Shown: positions 17,715 to 27,384 of the stretch, piece by piece
How the letters are laid out: each line of letters starts with the position of its first letter
How positions within the stretch are numbered: the stretch's first letter is position 1
Assembly (NCBI GenBank): GCA_017795085.1
Contig: CP051246.1
Location: forward strand, 2,854,514-2,918,513
Reading direction: 5' to 3'
Source: Salegentibacter sp.
Lineage (GTDB): Bacteria; Bacteroidota; Bacteroidia; Flavobacteriales; Flavobacteriaceae
Length of the DNA stretch: 64,000 bases
Notes under the pieces: generated by a model
What the model was told of the DNA's origin: nothing
Seen by the model: the letters and a program-made list of their open reading frames with translations, nothing else
Database searches by the model: none
Position numbers and translations under genes: made by a program

Positions 17715-19202
17715 TTATTTTTCAGTTTCAGAATAAATACCGGTATTTCCTTTTTCCAGTATTTTATCTAATTTTTCTACAATTCCCGGTTTATCTTCTG
17801 CTATGTTTTTGTTTTCATTAGGGTCTTTTTTATGATCATACAATTCAATAAGCGGTTTTTCATCTCTAAAATATTTTGTGTATCGGTATCGCGGAACCCT
17901 AACTGTAATTCCATCATTAAAATAGCTATAGGATTTCTCCTCCCAATCTTTATCTCTTTTCTGGGCATCAAGAAGTCCCACCATGCTTTTACCCTGGGTT
18001 TTGTAGGGCATTTCCGTACCACATAACTCCATAAGGGTGGGATAGATATCTATTGAACTAACTATTTCCTCTATCTTTTGATCTTGCTCATGTATAGAAG
18101 GGGCTTTTATTATTAGGGGACTTCTTAGTGCTTTTTCAAATAAAGTATGTTTTCCCCAAACTCTATGGTCTCCCAGCTGCCAACCATGATCTCCCCATAG
18201 AACTACAATAGTATTTTCATCTAATCCTTTATCTTCTAACTCATCAAGTAATTTCCCTATTTGAGCATCGATATAGCTCACTGCAGCATAATAAGCATGC
18301 TTTATTTTTTTTGCATATTCTTTAGAAGCCGGTTGTTCTAAGTTGGGTTTTTCCTCTCCCAATAAATAGCGGTTTAACTCTGAATTATCATATAAGCTTG
18401 CTTTGCTTATATTTTCAGGAATATCGCGTGAAGATGTTATTGGCATTTTAGATTCATCATATAAATCCCAGTATTTTACAGGAGCCGTAAAAGGTAAATG
18501 AGGTTTAAAAAATCCTACAGCCATAAAAAAAGGGTTTCTCTGTTGAGATAGGGAATCTAATTCTTCCAGAGCTAAATTTGCGGAAAGACCATCTGGGTAT
18601 CCATCATCATCAACTTCTCCTTTTTCATAAGGTTTTACTTTTCGCTCTTTTGTTATCCTGCTACTACCATCAGCATAAGCAAAAAAGGCATCCCAACCAT
18701 CTTTCCATTTTCCGGCATCAAAAATATTTTTATCCCAACTATGCGGAAGTTCCGGTTTAACGTCTTCTGAATAATCTTCACTATAACCATACAAGCCATC
18801 TATATAATGACTAATTTTCCCTATTCCTACGGTATAATAGCCATTTCTTCTCAATTGGTGAATAAAGGTTTCCGGTTTTTCCGTTTCCGGTTTTTCTGAA
18901 ATATAGTTCCTTATAGCTTCATTGCTCAATTGATCTTGCGATTGCGGCAAAGTCCCCGTTAAAATAGAATATCGTGATGCACCACAGGTAGGAGCCTGTA
19001 CGTAATGCTTCATAAATGTGCTCCCCTCAGATGCTAATTTATCAATGTTAGGGGTTTGAATTATCTCGTTACCATAGGCTCCTAACTCCGGTCGTAAATC
19101 ATCAACAAAAATAAAAAGCACATTGGGCTTTTCTTTAGTTTGAGCTAAAACCGAGGTGATATTTAGCAAACATAAAATTGGAATGATTTTGAAATATTTC
19201 AT
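17715..19202 (-). CDS. Type I sulfatase, iduronate-2-sulfatase-like, exported
   Basis: The 495-residue protein (from the ATG at 19202) has a signal peptide cleaved near V-L-A-Q. A longer reading from 19229 only adds nine residues before the signal, so I rejected it. The sulfatase fold is shown by metal-binding F-V-D-D-L-R-P-E (Asp34-Asp35), T-C-G-A-S-R with the formylglycine Cys73, and W-G-D-H-G-W-Q-L-G-D-H later. The maturation motif is C-G-A-S-R, with Ala instead of the common Pro. The overall pattern resembles iduronate-2-sulfatase-like enzymes, so a sulfated uronate or related sugar is a plausible substrate. No formylglycine-generating or anSME maturation gene is in the window. Confidence 0.9.
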   Translation of the reverse strand: MKYFKIIPILCLLNITSVLAQTKEKPNVLFIFVDDLRPELGAYGNEIIQTPNIDKLASEGSTFMKHYVQAPTCGASRYSILTGTLPQSQDQLSNEAIRNYISEKPETEKPETFIHQLRRNGYYTVGIGKISHYIDGLYGYSEDYSEDVKPELPHSWDKNIFDAGKWKDGWDAFFAYADGSSRITKERKVKPYEKGEVDDDGYPDGLSANLALEELDSLSQQRNPFFMAVGFFKPHLPFTAPVKYWDLYDESKMPITSSRDIPENISKASLYDNSELNRYLLGEEKPNLEQPASKEYAKKIKHAYYAAVSYIDAQIGKLLDELEDKGLDENTIVVLWGDHGWQLGDHRVWGKHTLFEKALRSPLIIKAPSIHEQDQKIEEIVSSIDIYPTLMELCGTEMPYKTQGKSMVGLLDAQKRDKDWEEKSYSYFNDGITVRVPRYRYTKYFRDEKPLIELYDHKKDPNENKNIAEDKPGIVEKLDKILEKGNTGIYSETEK

Positions 19203-19267
19203 TGGCTCGTATCTTAATGATTTTGGCACTATCCGATAAAAATTAAAACTTAGATAAATAACGCCCC

Positions 19268-19329
19268 TTTAGAATAGAAAATGTTGCCTGAAGTATGTAA
19301 AGTTTTTCAAACAACATTTCTATCCTAAA
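19268..19329 (-). terminator. Long imperfect inverted repeat after the GH105 gene
   Basis: Bases 19268-19292 pair with 19306-19129+200 i.e. 19306-19329: 13 positions with one mismatch, a single-base bulge, five pairs, two mismatches and four more pairs, with a loop of about 13 bases. It sits 61-123 bases downstream of the GH105 stop and upstream of the sulfatase gene on the same strand, so it may end or attenuate transcription, or stabilise the mRNA end. There is no clean U-run immediately after it. Confidence 0.4.
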
Positions 19330-19390
19330 TGGCTAATTAAAAAGCAAACTAACAAACATAATTTTATTTTATAAGCTGTATCATGTTGAA

Positions 19391-20497
19391 CTAATTGTCT
19401 ATCAATGCAGCAGCACACCAAAGATACGGCGCCTGTCCGTGCAGGTCTCCCGGATTACGGGGGCGGTTGTAATAATGCTGCTTGTCGTTCTTTTTTCCGG
19501 TTCCGATACAAACCTCGGTAACATTATCACGTTCGTCAATATAAGGAACCATGGCAAGCCAGGCCTTACGTGCTGCCGGAGCATAATCTTTGTCATCTAA
19601 CCAACCTTCCTGTACCCCAACGATAAAGGCATAGGTGAACATCGCTGTTCCTGAGGTTTCTGCCCAAAATTCGGGTTCATCAATTAATTGATTCCACATA
19701 CCACTAGGTTGTTGATAGTTTTTAAGACTCTCCATCATCTTCAGGTATCCTTCCATGATACGCGAACGATCTTTGTGATCTTCGGGCATTATACCCAACA
19801 AATCGGACATGCCAACTGCCATCCAGCCGTCACCGCGTGCCCAATAATAAGGTACGTCAGGGGCGTGGTAAAACAAGCCGTTGGGACGTTGTAGCTCATC
19901 CAGATACATCACCATTTCCCTGGCTGCTCTATCAAGGTATTTCTTGTCACCCGTCACTTTGTATGCTTCGCTCTGGACCACGGTGATCATATACATATCA
20001 TCAATCCATAGCCGTGTCTGCCAAGAAAATCCTTTTTCTGCCCAGGCCTTTTCTTCTGCTTTTGCGTTGTCGGGCAATTCCCATTGCGTATCAGCATAGG
20101 CTAATCCCATTTCCTTATAACGTTCATCTTTAGTTATTTGATAAAGCTTCAGTGCCAGGCTTCCAAACATATTGTAATCCACATGGTTTTTGGGGGGCAA
20201 CAGCGATTTTTCATGCTCAAAAAAAGGCTCAAATTTATCCTGTAGGAGTTTGATAAGCTTACGGTCATTGGTTTTTATTGCATAGTCAAGCGCACCATTC
20301 CAGGCACATACGCTTGCATAGTGCATCCATCTCCCTGCGTAAAGTTCATGCCTGCTGTCTACAAAATGATAGGCCAAACGCTTACCTACTTCTTTTGGTG
20401 TTGATCCCTTTGGAAAGTTTGTCAATGAATTCTGCTGAGCAATTAAAAACTGAAAAGAACATATCGCTAATACTAATAATAATGTGTTTTTAAACAT
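19391..20497 (-). CDS. GH105 unsaturated uronyl hydrolase, exported
   Basis: The 368-residue protein has a signal peptide (residues 1-20, ending I-A-Q-Q) and an (alpha/alpha)6 barrel of the GH105/GH88 type. The conserved W-I-D-D-M-Y-M (Asp166-Asp167) provides the catalytic Asp region, and A-R-G-D-G-W and H-G-Q-A-P-Y-L-W are further family motifs. These enzymes remove the 4,5-unsaturated uronic acid left at the non-reducing end by polysaccharide lyases acting on rhamnogalacturonan, ulvan and related polymers. No lyase gene is in this window. It is flanked by two sulfatases, which points to a sulfated uronate polymer. The gene is noticeably more GC-rich than its neighbours. Confidence 0.93.
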   Translation of the reverse strand: MFKNTLLLVLAICSFQFLIAQQNSLTNFPKGSTPKEVGKRLAYHFVDSRHELYAGRWMHYASVCAWNGALDYAIKTNDRKLIKLLQDKFEPFFEHEKSLLPPKNHVDYNMFGSLALKLYQITKDERYKEMGLAYADTQWELPDNAKAEEKAWAEKGFSWQTRLWIDDMYMITVVQSEAYKVTGDKKYLDRAAREMVMYLDELQRPNGLFYHAPDVPYYWARGDGWMAVGMSDLLGIMPEDHKDRSRIMEGYLKMMESLKNYQQPSGMWNQLIDEPEFWAETSGTAMFTYAFIVGVQEGWLDDKDYAPAARKAWLAMVPYIDERDNVTEVCIGTGKKNDKQHYYNRPRNPGDLHGQAPYLWCAAALIDN

Positions 20498-20618
20498 AAG
20501 ATTTATTTTCTTGTTAATAAATTTAGAATACCATATCCAAGCCTATCGAAATAACGGCAAAGAATTTTTGAGTAAACAATTGATAATTGCTCCTGTTTTA
20601 TGATTATCCAATTCCTAG

Positions 20619-22253
20619 TCATTTTTTTAAATTCTGTTGAGGTATACGTACTAAAGAATCATTTTGAGCCCAATCCGGTTTTGGAAACTTTCTCATAAAA
20701 GAATACCGAACATAAGTTTCATATACATCTCCATTTCCGGTAACCCTTGGATCATCGGTTTCCATAAGGTAGCCACCTAAAGCCTTCTTTTGCTCCAAGA
20801 GTTCTTTTTCAAAATTTTGATCCTCAGCCAGATTATTCAGGCAATAAGGATCTTTTTTTATATTATAAAGTTCTTCCGAAGGTCTTTTTCCTACCGCTAA
20901 TTCAAAGAAAGGTCGGATCTCTGAATCATCACGATGCTCTAACAAAAAATCAAAAGTTGCTGATGCATCAATATCATGATAGCCACCATGCTTAGGTCCC
21001 AATGTTCCGTCAGATTCATACTTTTGTGGCGCACCGGCAGGCCATCTTTCCGATTTAAAATTCCGGATATACAAAAAATCTTCTGTCCGAATGGCACGCT
21101 GTGGATAAGTCAAATTATTCCACCGGGAGCTGGAATGTCTTTCTCTTGCTGAAAAAGCAGCCGCTCTAATTGGATCTGATTCTGCGTTATCATTATCATT
21201 ATCCAAAAGCAAGTTCATTAGACTTTTCCCTTCCATCGGGTATTTCTCTGAAATATCTGCAAAACCTGAACCTGTAGCCGCTTCCAAAAAGGTAGGCGCA
21301 ATATCTATAAGGCTAATAAGGTCATCTACTTTCCTTCCTCCTCCTATTTTATCACCCCACATTATGGCTAAGGGTACATGGATTCCATATTCGTATGTAT
21401 TGGATTTAGCTCTGGGAAAAGCCATGCCATTATCGGAAGTAACCACGATTATCGTATTTTCCAGTTCACCTACTTCTTCCAGCTTCTCCAATATTTTTGC
21501 CAGGTGTTTATCAAACCATTCTATTTCCAGGGCATAATTCAGTAGGTCTTCCCTGATCTCGGGAACATCTGGCAGAAAGGAAGGAACGGTTACTTCTTCA
21601 ATATCTTTACCAGCTTTTAATCCAGATCCTTTTTCAAATCCCCTATGCGGTTCGTGCGCCCCAAACCAAAAGTAGAACGGTTCATCTTCTTCTTTTTCAG
21701 CTAAGAAATCATTAAAATTTTCTGCATAATCGTTGGTACTTATTCCTTTCGTGAGAGGATCAGTTTTTCTATCATTATAAGGTTTTCCAGCAGGGTTTCG
21801 TTTTCTTCCACTAATTTTCCAATTGCCCGGCCCCCATCCTTTTCCGGTATATCCGACTTTATATCCTATATCTTCAAGAATATCAGGGAAAACGGTATAA
21901 TCCAGAGAAAATTCACTTGCATGAGTTCCGGCATCTTCTATCTGCCAATCGTTCATGCCTGTCAGGATTGCCGCCCTGCTCGGACTGCATCCGGGAGAAG
22001 CGGCAATGGCATTATTGAAAAGAACTCCTGCGCTAGCCACCCTGTCAAAAGCGGGTGTTTTTACCCATTTTTCTCCATAAATAGAAGCGTGTGGATAGGA
22101 CTGATCATCAGAAATAACAAATAAAATATTTGGCCTTTGCCCTTCCTCTAAGTTATCCTCAGCTTTTGAATTACTATCAGTATTATTACAAGAAATGCAT
22201 AATGGCATAACCAGAAGAAAAGCAACGATAGCTTTACCTTTTGCTATTTCCAT
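20619..22253 (-). CDS. Type I sulfatase lipoprotein
   Basis: The 544-residue form (ATG at 22253) gives a lipoprotein signal ending C-I-S-C (Cys22). An upstream in-frame ATG at 22292 adds 13 residues and is less likely. The formylglycine motif is canonical, C-S-P-S-R-A-A-I-L-T-G (Cys89), with metal-binding S-D-D-Q (Asp49-Asp50) and T-S-D-N-G-M-A-F-P. Sulfatases of this type remove sulfate from polysaccharide fragments at the surface or in the periplasm. It is transcribed after the susD gene at 22632-24290 across a 378-base gap, and before GH105, and presumably works on the same polymer. Confidence 0.9.
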   Translation of the reverse strand: MEIAKGKAIVAFLLVMPLCISCNNTDSNSKAEDNLEEGQRPNILFVISDDQSYPHASIYGEKWVKTPAFDRVASAGVLFNNAIAASPGCSPSRAAILTGMNDWQIEDAGTHASEFSLDYTVFPDILEDIGYKVGYTGKGWGPGNWKISGRKRNPAGKPYNDRKTDPLTKGISTNDYAENFNDFLAEKEEDEPFYFWFGAHEPHRGFEKGSGLKAGKDIEEVTVPSFLPDVPEIREDLLNYALEIEWFDKHLAKILEKLEEVGELENTIIVVTSDNGMAFPRAKSNTYEYGIHVPLAIMWGDKIGGGRKVDDLISLIDIAPTFLEAATGSGFADISEKYPMEGKSLMNLLLDNDNDNAESDPIRAAAFSARERHSSSRWNNLTYPQRAIRTEDFLYIRNFKSERWPAGAPQKYESDGTLGPKHGGYHDIDASATFDFLLEHRDDSEIRPFFELAVGKRPSEELYNIKKDPYCLNNLAEDQNFEKELLEQKKALGGYLMETDDPRVTGNGDVYETYVRYSFMRKFPKPDWAQNDSLVRIPQQNLKK

Positions 22254-22631
22254 TAATAAACTCTTATCATTTGATTTTTTAATTCTCATCATTTAACCTT
22301 TTATACATTCGTAATATAATATTTCACGAAAGTCTTTTATAGAGTTAATTATTAATGGAAGAATCATTCAATTAGTCATCCTTTGGTTACACTTAAGTTA
22401 AAATTGTTTTATACTTCACTCTATAAGAGCAATTTAATTTTTGACACCTCAATTTTTATTATGGGAAATACAACTTCCGTTGGCTTATTATTATATCAAT
22501 CCTTTTCTTTTGTATCTCTAATGCCTTTTTCGGTACAACTTAAATATCCATATCACAAAATCAATCTAAAAGTACTTGAGAGCGTAGGTATCTTATTTTG
22601 AAAACCTTGTATATTTTGCTTCTTAGAAATT
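22254..22631. other. Intergenic region between susD and sulfatase genes
   Basis: About 380 AT-rich bases lie between the susD stop and the chosen sulfatase start. A 72-codon plus-strand ORF (22383-22601) has no recognisable domain and no neighbours on its strand. I see no strong palindrome, terminator or operator. It probably holds the sulfatase promoter. Confidence 0.4.
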
Positions 22632-24290
22632 TTAATAACCAGGATTTTGTTCTAATTCGGCGTCTATATTTCGCTCAATTTCTTCAGCCGGGATAGGCCA
22701 CAGATTATATCTTTCTTCCATTTCATCTGCATAATATGGATTATAGCGTATTACACGATCATAAAGCAATCCTAATCGCATTAAAGTAAGCCTTCTTTTC
22801 TCTTCAACGCCAAGCTCTCTCATCCTTTCATCTAATATATAATCTATATCTACTTCGCCAGGTGGGACAGGAGCAGCTTGAGCTCTTGATCTTATAACAT
22901 TTATATCATCTGCTGCGGCTTCGGTATCACCAAGGCCAAGATAAGCTTCAGCCCTTAACAGATAGGTTTCGGCGAGCCTAAACATATATTGATCGGTATA
23001 TGTAGCCCCGGCAGAATTTTGAAGTATTCCTCTTTCTCGATCAGCGTATAAACCATCTGGATGGTTAAATGGAGTAGTTACTTTTGTTTGATATGGATAG
23101 AAATCCCGAGTTGTATCAATTTCCACACCGTCAGGACGGTTTTCTGTTGATATAATCTGACCGTATAGTGGAGAATCAGGATTATCAGCGGTAAATTCCC
23201 TTACGAAATTATGATTTGCATTACGAATATCTCCATCAAAATCATTCTCCCATATCTCATTAGTAAAATGATGAGTAGGAACTGCCCAACCTATACCACG
23301 TCCACCTGTATATCCACTTCTAGGAAATAAAAAGGGAGCTACTCCATCTATCCTAACATTCCTAATAAAAGGAGCGTGTTGCCTTTCCAACATATAAGAG
23401 CCACCACGCCCTCCTGAAACAGTACTCCCTCCTAAAACATCAGTCTCAAATTGAACTACCCATAAGGCTTCGGTATTACCAGAACCTCTGTTTTGATTAT
23501 TCATCCTAAACAAATCCCAATACACATCTCCAGGCTCTTCATTAGATCTTGAGCCAAACCGATTTCGCATTAATCCAGTTGCAGGATCATCAATTACTAC
23601 ACTTGCTGCTTCAACAGCATCTTCATATCGGTCAGCTGCTAAATAAACTTCAGCAAGTAGATGCTGTGCTGCAAGATCTGAAAGCTTACCATCTCTAACA
23701 TCATTAATTCTCGGCAAGTTTTCAGAAGCATATTGTAAATCTTCAATGATTTGATTTAGCACCTCTTCTTTTGGAGCTCGAACAAAATCAGTTCTAGGCT
23801 CCGTTATTTCCTCAGTAACTAAGGGAACACCCCCCCACATATAAACTAATGCTCTATAAGCAAAGCCCCGAAAGAATTTGGCCTGAGCTAACAACTCTGT
23901 TTTTTGTTCTTCAGAAATATCAGCTTCAGGTGTTCTAGTTATAATAATATTAGACTCAACTACCATTGTATATAAATTATCCCAATGCGTTGCAGGAATC
24001 CCACTGGTAGGATCATAAGCTGCAAGCATATTTGTATGTCTGTCTGTACTGGGCTGTCCATCAAAAACCAAATCCGTCCCAAAGATAAAATCAAATGGTC
24101 TTCGTTCATCTCTATCAAAAAAGATTCTTCTGGAGAACCAATAAAGGTTATTAACTGTTGCGTTTAAGCCTTCATAGGTGTCATATGCATTTACATCACT
24201 TAGAAAATCCAAAGGCTCTTCATCTAAAAAGCTTTTTTGACATGAGCTAAGTGTCAAAAAAATCATTGTAATAAATACTATTTTTTTCAT
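22632..24290 (-). CDS. SusD/RagB family outer-membrane glycan-binding lipoprotein (1)
   Basis: The 552-residue lipoprotein has a signal ending L-S-S-C (Cys17) and the SusD organisation of helical tetratricopeptide-like repeats. It has typical F-F-R-G-F-A-Y and L-L-R-A-E-A-Y-L stretches and ends with the family-style L-W-P-I-P-A-E-E-I and N-P-G-Y. It lies 12 bases after susC (24303-27362) and forms the lid of that transporter. The pair imports oligosaccharides across the outer membrane. The ligand is not readable, but the neighbours suggest a sulfated or uronate-bearing glycan. Confidence 0.95.
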   Translation of the reverse strand: MKKIVFITMIFLTLSSCQKSFLDEEPLDFLSDVNAYDTYEGLNATVNNLYWFSRRIFFDRDERRPFDFIFGTDLVFDGQPSTDRHTNMLAAYDPTSGIPATHWDNLYTMVVESNIIITRTPEADISEEQKTELLAQAKFFRGFAYRALVYMWGGVPLVTEEITEPRTDFVRAPKEEVLNQIIEDLQYASENLPRINDVRDGKLSDLAAQHLLAEVYLAADRYEDAVEAASVVIDDPATGLMRNRFGSRSNEEPGDVYWDLFRMNNQNRGSGNTEALWVVQFETDVLGGSTVSGGRGGSYMLERQHAPFIRNVRIDGVAPFLFPRSGYTGGRGIGWAVPTHHFTNEIWENDFDGDIRNANHNFVREFTADNPDSPLYGQIISTENRPDGVEIDTTRDFYPYQTKVTTPFNHPDGLYADRERGILQNSAGATYTDQYMFRLAETYLLRAEAYLGLGDTEAAADDINVIRSRAQAAPVPPGEVDIDYILDERMRELGVEEKRRLTLMRLGLLYDRVIRYNPYYADEMEERYNLWPIPAEEIERNIDAELEQNPGY

Positions 24291-24302
24291 TTTTTGATCT
24301 TT

Positions 24303-27300
24303 TTAAAATGTTAAGTTTAGTCCTAGAGAATAACTTTTCAATACTGGTCTCCCTCCGGAACCCAATCCTATCCCTATTGGATCATTATTCTGATCCGGCC
24401 CTTCCGGATCCCATCCGCGCCAGTTGGTCCAGGTGGCAAGATTTTTACCACTTACAAAAACCTGCAGATTCTGCATATTTAAACTTTCCACCAGTTTTTT
24501 ATCAAAATTATAGGTAAGGCTCACATCCTGTAACCTTACAAAGCTACGGTCTTCATATACATTTGGAGAAATTTGAGGATTCTGTCCCGGAAAAACAGGG
24601 TCTTTCCCCTCTGGATTATTAGGTTGCCATAAGTCTCTCCCATCTAAATAATTCCAACGAATATTATTATCGTCCAATGTAATAGGGTAAATATTATTCT
24701 GTATATACCCGTTTTTACCTCCCTGAATCGAATTAATAAATACTCTTAATGTCAAACCTTTATAATTAAATTTGTTTAATACACTAAATCGATAGCCGGG
24801 ATTCTCATGTCCTAAAATCACCCGATCATCTGAAGGGTTGATTTCCCCATCTCCGTTCTGATCTACCACCCTATAGCTGCCTGGAAAAAACCCATCCGGT
24901 ATATCATCCCCTACTTGATAAATTCCATCTGTTTCGTAATCATATATCACCCCTAAACGCTCACCAATAAAGAGGTTACTGGCAGTTAGATCATCTTCCA
25001 CCCCATCACCATCATTATCTCTCCCAATTAATTTCAAAACTTCAGTTGCTGTAGTGGAAAAGTTAAGCGTTGTTTCCCAATTAAAATCCTCTTTCTGTAT
25101 GTTTTGACTTGAAATTGCAAATTCAAAACCGCTATTTTCAATTTCACCTATATTTGTTCGTATAGTTTCAAATCCCGTAACATCGGGGATTGCAACATCA
25201 AATAATAAATCATTTGTTCTATTATAGTAGTATTCCATATTTCCATTTATCCTGGAATTAAATAAGGAATACTCCAAACCTAAATTAATACCCGTAGTTC
25301 TTTCCCATTTAAGGTTAGGGTTTGCAAGTGATGTCAATTGCTGTCCAAAAACTGTACTACCACCATCACCAAAAACATAGGCAGCTCTTGTAGTTACACC
25401 TGCCAGCGAACTATATCTGGAGGTTTGATTACTAGTTGTTCCGTAACCAATCCTTAATTTCAAGTTATTTACCCAATCTTCATTAAAAAAACTTTCATTA
25501 TGTATATTCCATGCAGCGGCTACAGAAGGGAAATATCCAAACTTATTATTTGCAGCAAAACCCGAAAAACCATCTCTTCTTATAGTACCCGTTAACAAAT
25601 ATCTTTCATCAAAAATATAGTTAATTCGGGCCATTTGATAATTTAATGCTTCTCTCCAAGCATCTGAATTAGTAAATTGATTAACACCCTGTTCAATACT
25701 ATTATATCCAAGGTCTAATCGGGCAAAATCAGTCGCTCTTGCACCTGTATATTCAAATTTTCTTTCGATGGCACCATAAAGAAGTGTCAAATCAATATCA
25801 TGCTTACCAAAAGTTCTTGTATAATTTATAATGTTATCCAGATTATAATCATAATAAAAATCATGATTTTTATAAGCTTCTCCAACCAAACTTGCCCCGT
25901 ATTCGCTTGCTCTATAAGATTTATTAATTCTATAATTATTTCCAAAATTTACCCTATACGATAAGCCTTCTAAAAATGGAAATTTTATTTCTGAAAAGAA
26001 ATTAGCAAAAAAGTAATCATGACGCTCATAATCGTCCACTAAATAAGGAAGAAAAGGATTCTGATCTGTTACATTGGCCGGATTAATTATTATCTCACCA
26101 TTTTCATCATAAGGCTCTAAAAGCGGAGAAGTACGTACCAAATCCGAAATATTAGGCTCTGCACCATCTTTTTTCACAAAAGAAGCAAAACTTTGAACAC
26201 CTAACTCCCACCAGTCAGTAACTTCAGTACTTAAATTAATTCTTGCCCCTTTTCTTTGAAATTTATCATTAGTAATAAAGCCTTCTTGATCTGTATGGTC
26301 TAGGGATATTAAATACTTTGTTTTTTCAGAACCTCCTGAAACACTAATTTTTTGTTCATTTATAAATCCTACTTGTGTTCCCGCATCCCACCAATCGAAA
26401 TTGGCTCCAACAACATTTCCATCTTCATCCAACATTGAAGAATCAATATAATCAGCCAGATTAAAGTCTGGATTGGATTCTATATAGTCAGGCCCGAGAT
26501 AAGCATCTTCATAATTAAGCTTTCTAATATGATCCAAATAAGCTTCACGATTCAGAGGTCTTAAATTTTTGGAAGGCTCTAATGTAGCATACGAAGAAGA
26601 TATGGATATACTTGGCGCCTGATTTTTACCTTGTTTTGTAGTAATTAGAATAACTCCGTTGGCACCCTGCGCGCCATATACAGCTACAGAGCTAGCATCT
26701 TTTAAAACATCAATGGATTGGATATCATTAGGATTAATCGATTCCAAGGAACCATTATATTGAACCCCATCAAGTATTATTAGTACACTTTGATTACCAG
26801 AAATTGTTGTCTGACCTCTAACCGATAAAGAAGGTGTAGAACCTGCACTACTAACCTGCCCCACATTTAATCCAGGTAAATTTCCTTGTAGCAATTGTCC
26901 GACATTACTAACAGGCGTCTGCCTAAAGTCTTCTAAATTAGCACTTCCAACAGCTCCGGTTACATCTCTCTTTTTACGGCTACCATACCCAACAACGACC
27001 ACTTCATCCAAAGCAGCGTTATCTTCTTCAAGTGTTATTTCTATTTCGGACTCCCCATCTAAAACAATTTCTTGAGTAGCAAACCCTAAAAAAGAAACAA
27101 CGAGGACTGCATCTTCTGACCCAACTTCTAAAGTAAATTTACCATCAAAATCTGTTTGAGTTCCATTTTGGGTCCCTTTTTCCAAAATATTTGCTCCCGG
27201 CAGGGGCATACCGTTTTGATCTACAATCTCACCTGTTATTGTAAAGTCCTGGGGGGATTCGACAGCATAAATAGCCTGAAACATTAAAAAACAGCCAATA

Positions 27301-27362
27301 AAGATTTTACTCGACCGTGAAAAGTAAGGAAAGAACCAATTGTTCAATTTAATTATTAACAT
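24303..27362 (-). CDS. SusC/RagA TonB-dependent outer-membrane transporter (1)
   Basis: The 1019-residue protein has an N-terminal signal region, a carboxypeptidase-regulatory-like domain (about 40-115), the TonB-box-like D-E-V-V-V-V-G-Y-G near 118-126, a plug domain (about 130-250; L-Q-G-N-L-P-G-L-N) and a 22-strand barrel to the C-terminus. It has no N-terminal STN domain, so it is not a FecA-type sensor transporter. It is the partner of the SusD just downstream. Its upstream region contains a perfect 30-bp palindrome, an AAAACGTTTT site and a third half-site, then an old transposase remnant, so it appears to have its own regulated promoter. Confidence 0.95.
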   Translation of the reverse strand: MLIIKLNNWFFPYFSRSSKIFIGCFLMFQAIYAVESPQDFTITGEIVDQNGMPLPGANILEKGTQNGTQTDFDGKFTLEVGSEDAVLVVSFLGFATQEIVLDGESEIEITLEEDNAALDEVVVVGYGSRKKRDVTGAVGSANLEDFRQTPVSNVGQLLQGNLPGLNVGQVSSAGSTPSLSVRGQTTISGNQSVLIILDGVQYNGSLESINPNDIQSIDVLKDASSVAVYGAQGANGVILITTKQGKNQAPSISISSSYATLEPSKNLRPLNREAYLDHIRKLNYEDAYLGPDYIESNPDFNLADYIDSSMLDEDGNVVGANFDWWDAGTQVGFINEQKISVSGGSEKTKYLISLDHTDQEGFITNDKFQRKGARINLSTEVTDWWELGVQSFASFVKKDGAEPNISDLVRTSPLLEPYDENGEIIINPANVTDQNPFLPYLVDDYERHDYFFANFFSEIKFPFLEGLSYRVNFGNNYRINKSYRASEYGASLVGEAYKNHDFYYDYNLDNIINYTRTFGKHDIDLTLLYGAIERKFEYTGARATDFARLDLGYNSIEQGVNQFTNSDAWREALNYQMARINYIFDERYLLTGTIRRDGFSGFAANNKFGYFPSVAAAWNIHNESFFNEDWVNNLKLRIGYGTTSNQTSRYSSLAGVTTRAAYVFGDGGSTVFGQQLTSLANPNLKWERTTGINLGLEYSLFNSRINGNMEYYYNRTNDLLFDVAIPDVTGFETIRTNIGEIENSGFEFAISSQNIQKEDFNWETTLNFSTTATEVLKLIGRDNDGDGVEDDLTASNLFIGERLGVIYDYETDGIYQVGDDIPDGFFPGSYRVVDQNGDGEINPSDDRVILGHENPGYRFSVLNKFNYKGLTLRVFINSIQGGKNGYIQNNIYPITLDDNNIRWNYLDGRDLWQPNNPEGKDPVFPGQNPQISPNVYEDRSFVRLQDVSLTYNFDKKLVESLNMQNLQVFVSGKNLATWTNWRGWDPEGPDQNNDPIGIGLGSGGRPVLKSYSLGLNLTF

Positions 27363-27384
27363 AATTAACTTTCTTTAAGTTATA

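Noticed and set aside
22383..22601. 72-codon plus-strand ORF in the susD-sulfatase gap
   Set aside because: It has no family resemblance, no plausible promoter and no genes on its strand nearby; AT-rich DNA gives such ORFs by chance.
26131..26138. GTACGTAC in the susC (1) gene
   Set aside because: Only 8 bases match and it is in the barrel-coding part, so I do not treat it as an operator.
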